Positions 59,644-64,000 of a stretch of 64,000 nucleotides of DNA are shown piece by piece. How positions within the stretch are numbered: position 1 is the first letter of the stretch; each line of letters starts with the position of its first letter. Position numbers and translations under genes: made by a program. The notes under the pieces were generated by a model. That model did no database searches, had not been told where the DNA came from, and saw only the letters and a program-made list of their open reading frames with translations. The DNA comes from Tianweitania populi (lineage in GTDB: Bacteria; Pseudomonadota; Alphaproteobacteria; Rhizobiales; Rhizobiaceae), in assembly GCF_014652875.1 (NCBI RefSeq), contig NZ_BMZQ01000001.1, positions 186,001 to 250,000 of the forward strand, in the 5' to 3' direction.

Positions 59644-60396
59644 ATGAGCGAGCACATTCAGATCGAACAGCGCGGCGCGGTCAACGTCATCCGCATCAAC
59701 CGTCCCGACAAGAAGAACGCGCTGACCTTCGCCATGTATACCGCCATGGCCGCAGCTTTGCGGGCGGGGGATGCCGATGATCCCGTGCGCGTCCATGTCA
59801 TTCTCGGCGTGCCGGGATCGTTTTCAGCTGGCAACGATCTCGCGGATTTCGTGAAGATCGCGTCCGGGGAAAGCCAGGGCGAGGAGATCTTCGATTTTCT
59901 GCGCGCGCTCGCCACCGCCAAGAAGCCGCTGGTTTCGGGCGCAGATGGCATCGCGGTCGGCATCGGCGCGACCCTGCATCTTCACTGCGACCTAACCTAC
60001 GCCACACCACGCACAGAGTTTCGCACGCCCTTCGTCGACCTCGGTATCGTCCCGGAAGCCGGCTCCAGCCTTCTCGTGCCGGCGCGGCTTGGTCATCAAC
60101 CCGCGTTCGCGCTGCTTGTCATGGGGGATCCGCTCCCAGCCGAAGCCGCCCGCCAAGGCGGGTTGATTCATGCTGTGGTGGGTGAAGACGAGTTGGAAGC
60201 GTCGGTCTTCGCTGCGGCGGACCGGCTGGCGGACAAACCGGCAAATGCGCTGCGGATCGCACGCGAGCTGATCCGAGGATCGCGCACCGACCTGCTGCAG
60301 CGCATCGACGAGGAAGCCGAAGCGGTGCGGGCCGGCTTGAAGTCGGACGAAGCGCGCGCCGCATTCGCGGCTTTCCTGAACAAGAAGAAACCGTGA
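59644..60396 (+). CDS. Enoyl-CoA hydratase/isomerase family protein
   Basis: A 250-residue crotonase-fold enzyme. The oxyanion-hole segments are VPGSFSAGNDLADF and SGADGIAVGIGATLHLHCDL. One acidic catalytic residue lies in DLGIVPEAGSSLLVPARLG, while the second Glu of true hydratases is not obvious, so an isomerase activity is also possible. It should act on the enoyl-CoA made by the upstream dehydrogenase. GAGGGA precedes the ATG at 59644. The following gene overlaps it by GTGA. Confidence 0.9.
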   Translation: MSEHIQIEQRGAVNVIRINRPDKKNALTFAMYTAMAAALRAGDADDPVRVHVILGVPGSFSAGNDLADFVKIASGESQGEEIFDFLRALATAKKPLVSGADGIAVGIGATLHLHCDLTYATPRTEFRTPFVDLGIVPEAGSSLLVPARLGHQPAFALLVMGDPLPAEAARQGGLIHAVVGEDELEASVFAAADRLADKPANALRIARELIRGSRTDLLQRIDEEAEAVRAGLKSDEARAAFAAFLNKKKP

Positions 60397-61187
60397 GGAT
60401 CCTTCCGAAAGGACTGGCTCTCGCAACCGCCGCCATTGCAGGGCTGCTTCTGACGAGCACTGCTCACGCCGCGGAGCCTGACCTGATCATCGAAGTTGGT
60501 CCGGACGTGTTCAAGCATGGTGGCGTGATCACTGTTTATCCCATCCCGACCGATCCGAAGGCATGGGAGAAGATCGCTGCAAGCAATCCGGCGACGATCG
60601 TTCGGTTGAACGAGCGCTACGGCGTCGTGCAGTTCCGTTTCCTTCGAGGCAGCGACTACGCCTACCGCGTCCAGCCGATCGATGGCGTCGAGAAGCGCGA
60701 GTCCTATGTGTCGCAGACCTTGAGCATCATCGGCACCGACGAGCAGGATCGTGGGCCGCAGATGGAGGCCGGCTTCACGAACGAATATTCAAACGGCGGG
60801 CGTATCATCCGGTCGGTGCCGATCGAAGAGGTGGCGGGTACGGATGAATCGACACGCAGCAATGCGCGCTGGGGTGTCACGCAGGCGATCACCGATCCGC
60901 CGCCTGCCGATGAGCGCGGCGCACGGGCGCTGCTGGGTGTAGTCGATCGCGGGGTATACGAATTTCCGCTGGCCTGTGACGGCGATTTGCGTACGCAGGT
61001 TTGCACGATCGCACCCGAGCGACGCGCGGAGATCGAGCCATTGTGGTGGCGTGCTCTTGCGGAAGATCGGCTGGAACGTTTGAACTTCTATGCGCTGCGC
61101 CGGTGCTACGACAGCACTTGGACTGGCGGCGGCAGTTGCGACGCAGTGCCGGACTCCGACGAACCGGACTACAAACATCGGCCCTGA
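60393..61187 (+). CDS. Secreted protein of unknown function
   Basis: A 264-residue protein with a clear signal peptide (RILPKGLALATAAIAGLLLT, cleavage near AHA-AE) and no further membrane segment. The mature part has four Cys near the C terminus (FPLACDG, TQVCTIAP, LRRCYDS, GGSCDAV) that could form two disulfides in the periplasm. No domain is recognised. The GTG start overlaps the hydratase stop, so it is translated with the fatty-acid pair, though its export argues for a separate job. Confidence 0.75.
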   Translation: MRILPKGLALATAAIAGLLLTSTAHAAEPDLIIEVGPDVFKHGGVITVYPIPTDPKAWEKIAASNPATIVRLNERYGVVQFRFLRGSDYAYRVQPIDGVEKRESYVSQTLSIIGTDEQDRGPQMEAGFTNEYSNGGRIIRSVPIEEVAGTDESTRSNARWGVTQAITDPPPADERGARALLGVVDRGVYEFPLACDGDLRTQVCTIAPERRAEIEPLWWRALAEDRLERLNFYALRRCYDSTWTGGGSCDAVPDSDEPDYKHRP

Positions 61188-61279
61188 GCGTCTTGATCAT
61201 CAGGCTCCTGAACGAAACGGCCCTGCAAAGGTTGTGGCTTACCCTATCTCGAGCGGCAACAAGTATCGAGGAGACCCGC

Positions 61280-62260
61280 ATGGACTATGTCAAACTCGGA
61301 CGCACCGGCCTGGACGTGTCACGCATTTGCCTAGGCTGCATGACCTATGGTGAGCCCGGTCGCGGCTCGCATGAGTGGACGCTTCCGGAAGCTGACAGTC
61401 GGCCACTGATCAAGAAGGCGCTCGATCTCGGCATCAACTTCTTCGACACGGCCAATGTTTATTCCGACGGCACCAGCGAAGAGATCGTCGGCCGTGCGCT
61501 GAAGGAGTTCAGCAATCGCGACGAGGTGGTGATTGCCACCAAGGTGTATAACCGCATGCGCCCCGGCCCGAACGGCGCCGGCCTATCGCGCAAGGCAATC
61601 CTGACGGAGATCGATCACAGTCTGAAACGCCTTGGCACTGACTATGTGGACCTCTACCAGATCCATCGCTTCGACCATGCCACACCAATCGAGGAAACGC
61701 TGGAAGCGTTGAACGATGTCGTGCGGGCAGGCAAGGCACGCTATATCGGCGCGTCTTCCATGTATGCGTGGCAGTTCGCGCAGGCGCTGGCTCTTTCCGA
61801 GCGCAAGGGCTGGGCGCGGTTCGCGACGATGCAAAACTACGTCAACCTGCTGTATCGCGAGGAAGAGCGCGAGATGCTGCCGCTGTGCAAGGCGGAAGGC
61901 ATTGGCGTCATTCCCTGGAGCCCGATGGCCCGTGGTCGGTTGACGCGCGACTGGGAAGAAAGCAGCTTCCGCTCCGACACCGACAAGTTCGGCCAGACGC
62001 TCTATGCAAAGACCGCCGAAGCCGACCGCAAGGTGGTGGAAGCCGTAGCCCATGTTGCTGAAAAGCGTGGTATTTCGCGCGCGCAGGTAGCCTTGGCATG
62101 GGTGCTGCAGAAGGAGCCGATCACGGCCCCGATCGTCGGCGCGAGCAAGCCGAACCATCTGGACGATGCAGTGGCGGCTTTGTCGGTGAAGTTGACGCCG
62201 GACGAGCTAGCCTCACTCGATGCGCCCTATGTTCCGCACGCTGTTGTCGGCTTCAGCTAA
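61280..62260 (+). CDS. Aldo/keto reductase
   Basis: A 326-residue NADPH-dependent oxidoreductase of the barrel-fold AKR family. The catalytic Asp, Tyr and Lys are in GINFFDTANVYSDGTSEEIV and VVIATKVYNRM, and the His lies in YVDLYQIHRFDHATPIEE. PWSPMARGRLTRDW and the C-terminal cofactor site APIVGASKPNHLDDAV fit the YajO/Tas group. The substrate is unknown. The ATG at 61280 has GAGGAG seven bases upstream; the frame is open much further upstream but overlaps the preceding gene. Confidence 0.92.
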   Translation: MDYVKLGRTGLDVSRICLGCMTYGEPGRGSHEWTLPEADSRPLIKKALDLGINFFDTANVYSDGTSEEIVGRALKEFSNRDEVVIATKVYNRMRPGPNGAGLSRKAILTEIDHSLKRLGTDYVDLYQIHRFDHATPIEETLEALNDVVRAGKARYIGASSMYAWQFAQALALSERKGWARFATMQNYVNLLYREEEREMLPLCKAEGIGVIPWSPMARGRLTRDWEESSFRSDTDKFGQTLYAKTAEADRKVVEAVAHVAEKRGISRAQVALAWVLQKEPITAPIVGASKPNHLDDAVAALSVKLTPDELASLDAPYVPHAVVGFS

Positions 62261-62283
62261 GCCGTCGGCGCTGATATGAAAAA

Positions 62284-62301
62284 GCGGGCCTGAGGGCCCG
62301 C
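62284..62301 (-). terminator. Terminator of the small leftward operon
   Basis: A seven-base-pair stem GCGGGCC with GGCCCGC lies between the reductase stop and the small genes. Read on the minus strand it runs directly into TTTTTCATAT, a proper U-run. On the plus strand no U-run follows. It therefore ends the leftward pair 62328-62662. Confidence 0.75.
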
Positions 62302-62327
62302 CGACAATCGCGATGCTGTGCCCGAGC

Positions 62328-62441
62328 TTACTCGCCGGGATGCATCCGATGCTGCTTGCGGCGATCGAACGCAACCCAGCCAAGGGCGCCGACGCCGACG
62401 ATCAGCGGGAATACGTACCAGAAGAAAATATCGAACGTCAT
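62328..62441 (-). CDS. 37-residue single-span membrane protein
   Basis: A 38-codon frame from ATG at 62441 to TAA at 62328-62330. The product has one membrane helix (FFWYVFPLIVGVGALGWVAF) and a basic tail (DRRKQHRMHPGE). AAGGAG lies nine bases upstream, the start overlaps the stop of the 74-residue frame (ATGA), and a terminator follows. These three signals together make it a credible gene despite its size. Function unknown. Confidence 0.72.
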   Translation of the reverse strand: MTFDIFFWYVFPLIVGVGALGWVAFDRRKQHRMHPGE

Positions 62442-62662
62442 TCCTGCAAGCTCCTTAGAACGTGCCTTGCTGCAACATGTAGGCAGATTGCAGCAAAAAA
62501 CCAAACTAAAATGCCAATGACGCCGAGAGAGCTTTCGTTGCTCGGAACGAGCGAGAAGGCTTGCCCGAGAACACCGACAGCGAAAAACGCTGTTGATGTT
62601 CGATCCAACGCACCAGCAGTTAGTTTCGTACGCTCGTTATGAATGAGGTTCATTGTCTTCAT
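62438..62662 (-). CDS. Small two-span membrane protein of unknown function
   Basis: A 74-residue protein with two hydrophobic stretches (TAFFAVGVLGQAFSLV and GVIGILVWFFAAICLHVA) after a polar N terminus. The DNA is AT-richer than its surroundings. Its stop overlaps the ATG of the 37-residue gene, so the two form an operon. The ATG at 62653, three codons in, is an alternative start; neither has a strong ribosome binding site. No family recognised. Confidence 0.65.
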   Translation of the reverse strand: MKTMNLIHNERTKLTAGALDRTSTAFFAVGVLGQAFSLVPSNESSLGVIGILVWFFAAICLHVAARHVLRSLQE

Positions 62663-62716
62663 TGAGCCGGATCATCCCAGGCCATCATTCCGCAGCCAAC
62701 TTGCCGGACAAGCCGC

Positions 62717-63196
62717 TTACCGGCAATCGTCAGGCGTAACCGTGAACTGCTTCGATCCTGCCTGTGTCTGATAGTCATAGATGACTTTGGTGTAGAACCT
62801 GTTCTCGAACGAAGAACGGAACGTGCTGCAGAAGGTCGAGAGGTTGTCGGCCTTGATGACCGACACGTCGAAATCAGCAGGAAGCTCACCCTCGATCGTA
62901 AAGAAGTAGGTAAGTTCCTTTTCCGAAATGCTGGCTGACTGCAGGGTCGTCGCATCATCGATCTTCTGCGGCAGCGACGCGTTGATCTTTGCCTCGATCA
63001 GCAAGGGCGGCAATAACTGCGGCATCAACGGCACCGTCGAAGCCACCAAGATGATGGGTATGAACTGAGCGAACTTGTATCCCGCTTGTCTGAACGGGTA
63101 GGCAACCAGGAAGCCGATGAGGCCGACTAGAGCGCCAACCAGCGCGTAAACGGCGATCGGCGGCCAATCGGCCATGGTTGCAAGAAGTGCCTGCAT
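62717..63196 (-). CDS. Membrane-anchored protein of unknown function
   Basis: A 159-residue protein with two N-terminal membrane helices (AVYALVGALVGLIGFLVAY and FAQFIPIILVASTVPLMPQL). A soluble C-terminal domain of about 95 residues follows (EKELTYFFTIEGELPADFDV, FRSSFENRFYTKVIYDYQTQ), with two Cys that could pair in the periplasm. No domain recognised. It stands alone between the small operon and the esterase gene. Confidence 0.7.
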   Translation of the reverse strand: MQALLATMADWPPIAVYALVGALVGLIGFLVAYPFRQAGYKFAQFIPIILVASTVPLMPQLLPPLLIEAKINASLPQKIDDATTLQSASISEKELTYFFTIEGELPADFDVSVIKADNLSTFCSTFRSSFENRFYTKVIYDYQTQAGSKQFTVTPDDCR

Positions 63197-63275
63197 TGTG
63201 TCCCCCTGTATAGGCTGCGCTTAGCATTGTAGCTGAGTCACATCCAGATGAACTTGCAGGCGCCTGCTGTTTGCC

Positions 63276-63307
63276 AAGCAACGGCGAGCTTGCGCCAGCC
63301 GTTGCTT
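63276..63307 (-). terminator. Hairpin after the phytase-like esterase gene
   Basis: A perfect ten-base-pair stem AAGCAACGGC with GCCGTTGCTT around a 12-base loop lies 16 bases past the leftward esterase stop. No T-run follows on the minus strand, so termination would be weak or factor-assisted. Confidence 0.45.
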
Positions 63308-63322
63308 GATTTGGATCGTTGC

Positions 63323-64000
63323 TTACTTGGCGGAGAGGAAGTCGGCCACTTCGAGCAGGATGAACTCGTTGTGGGCAGCCTTGCCGATCTCACGACCGCC
63401 CGAGAAGGGCAGGTTGTTGTCGTCGGCGACCAGGATATGCGTGTCGTCGATCTTGATGACGTCTTCGATCGTCTGGAACGGGAAGGTGAACTTGCCGTCC
63501 GGATCGTTCTTGACGATCTCCTTGATCGACTTGCCGTCCGGATCATCGATGTTCATCAGGTCGATGGAACCGATGCGGCGCATCGCGCCATCCTGGTCGA
63601 TCTGGGCGGTATCCACCAGCACGATGCGCTTGACCTTGGCCGGCATAGGATAGCATGCCGATTTGTCTGTGCTGTCGGCTTTGCATTCCAGGCTAGCATT
63701 GCCTTCGCCGGCATCGCGCTCGATCACCAGGGCGCGGGTGTCATCGATGAAGTTGAAGTCACCGATATTAGTGGCGCCTTCGCCGAGCGGGAACTTGTAG
63801 CTGTCGCCCGTCCAGTCATTCTTAGCGGGGTCGAAAGTCAACACGGTCAGTGCCTTGCCTTCGGGCTGGCCGCTCTCGCTGTAAAGCGGCTTTTCCAGCA
63901 TGGCCCAAAGCAGGTTCGTGCCGGGCTGAAGCGCCATGCCTTCATAGCCGCCGGAACGCTGCGCCTGGAAATCCTTGCCCGCAGAAGCCGGAACGGTGAC
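63323..64000 (-). CDS. Esterase-like/phytase-family protein, C-terminal part (cut by window edge)
   Basis: The gene enters from beyond the right edge, and about the last 225 residues are visible. They show the beta-propeller pattern of the esterase-like activity of phytase domain: GGYEGMALQPGTNLLWAMLE, FNFIDDTRALVIERDAGEG, KRIVLVDTAQIDQDGAMRR and IEDVIKIDDTHILVADDNNL, with the conserved GNFN/ERD-type turns. Such proteins are exported, but the signal peptide is outside the window. The substrate, phytate or another phosphate ester, is unknown. Confidence 0.82.
   Translation of the reverse strand, partial: VTVPASAGKDFQAQRSGGYEGMALQPGTNLLWAMLEKPLYSESGQPEGKALTVLTFDPAKNDWTGDSYKFPLGEGATNIGDFNFIDDTRALVIERDAGEGNASLECKADSTDKSACYPMPAKVKRIVLVDTAQIDQDGAMRRIGSIDLMNIDDPDGKSIKEIVKNDPDGKFTFPFQTIEDVIKIDDTHILVADDNNLPFSGGREIGKAAHNEFILLEVADFLSAK

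Overview
The window is a gene-dense, high-GC stretch of an alphaproteobacterial chromosome. Gene content and order point to Hyphomicrobiales (Rhizobiales). The F0 genes form an atpI-atpB-atpE-atpF'-atpF cluster with a split b/b' pair and no F1 genes beside it. Also typical are a two-subunit glycyl-tRNA synthetase, a DUF6101-type gene next to ubiA, CTG/GTG-rich codon use, frequent GTG/TTG starts and many 4-base ATGA/GTGA gene overlaps. No genus is claimed. No rRNA, tRNA, CRISPR array, transposase or phage gene was recognised.

Region 1 (1-9.4 kb) is a surface polysaccharide locus. Leftward genes encode three GT4-type glycosyltransferases (one cut by the window edge), a Wzy-like polymerase, a Wzx-like flippase, a TviB-type nucleotide-sugar dehydrogenase and a uronate-type epimerase. 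A divergent gene encodes the membrane sugar-1-phosphate transferase that would start the lipid-linked repeat unit. The flippase, polymerase and transferase genes are visibly AT-richer than the rest, as expected for a horizontally exchanged locus.

Region 2 (9.5-34.1 kb) is mixed core metabolism and stress genes: a Ppx/GppA phosphatase coupled to rlmE, two MFS exporters, a Tat-exported metallo-beta-lactamase-fold protein, guaB and guaA, a divergent oxyR/katG pair, an RsmB-type methyltransferase, TspO, a PaaI thioesterase, an MTA/SAH nucleosidase, Ada, a deacetylase, an NnrU-type protein, a YfgM-like protein with der, and a SleB hydrolase. Two 24-codon membrane micropeptide genes flank a membrane protein of unknown function.

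Region 3 (34.2-57.5 kb) is the conserved chromosomal backbone: F0 ATP synthase, rnhB, a radical SAM protein, moaB-ispE, an S49 peptidase, a methyltransferase, a DUF2007 gene, polyprenyl diphosphate synthase, a TPR lipoprotein-like protein, glyQ-cysteine hydrolase-glyS, a Sua5-type gene, ubiA, a yefM/yoeB toxin-antitoxin pair and purD. It contains two roughly 1-kb repeat islands. Their composite repeats are inverted relative to each other and bracket about 8 kb. glyS carries an in-frame, palindromic, repeat-like insertion.

Region 4 (57.8-64 kb) holds an acyl-CoA dehydrogenase/enoyl-CoA hydratase pair coupled to a secreted protein of unknown function, an aldo/keto reductase, a two-gene operon of tiny membrane proteins, a membrane protein of unknown function, and a phytase-like esterase cut by the window edge.
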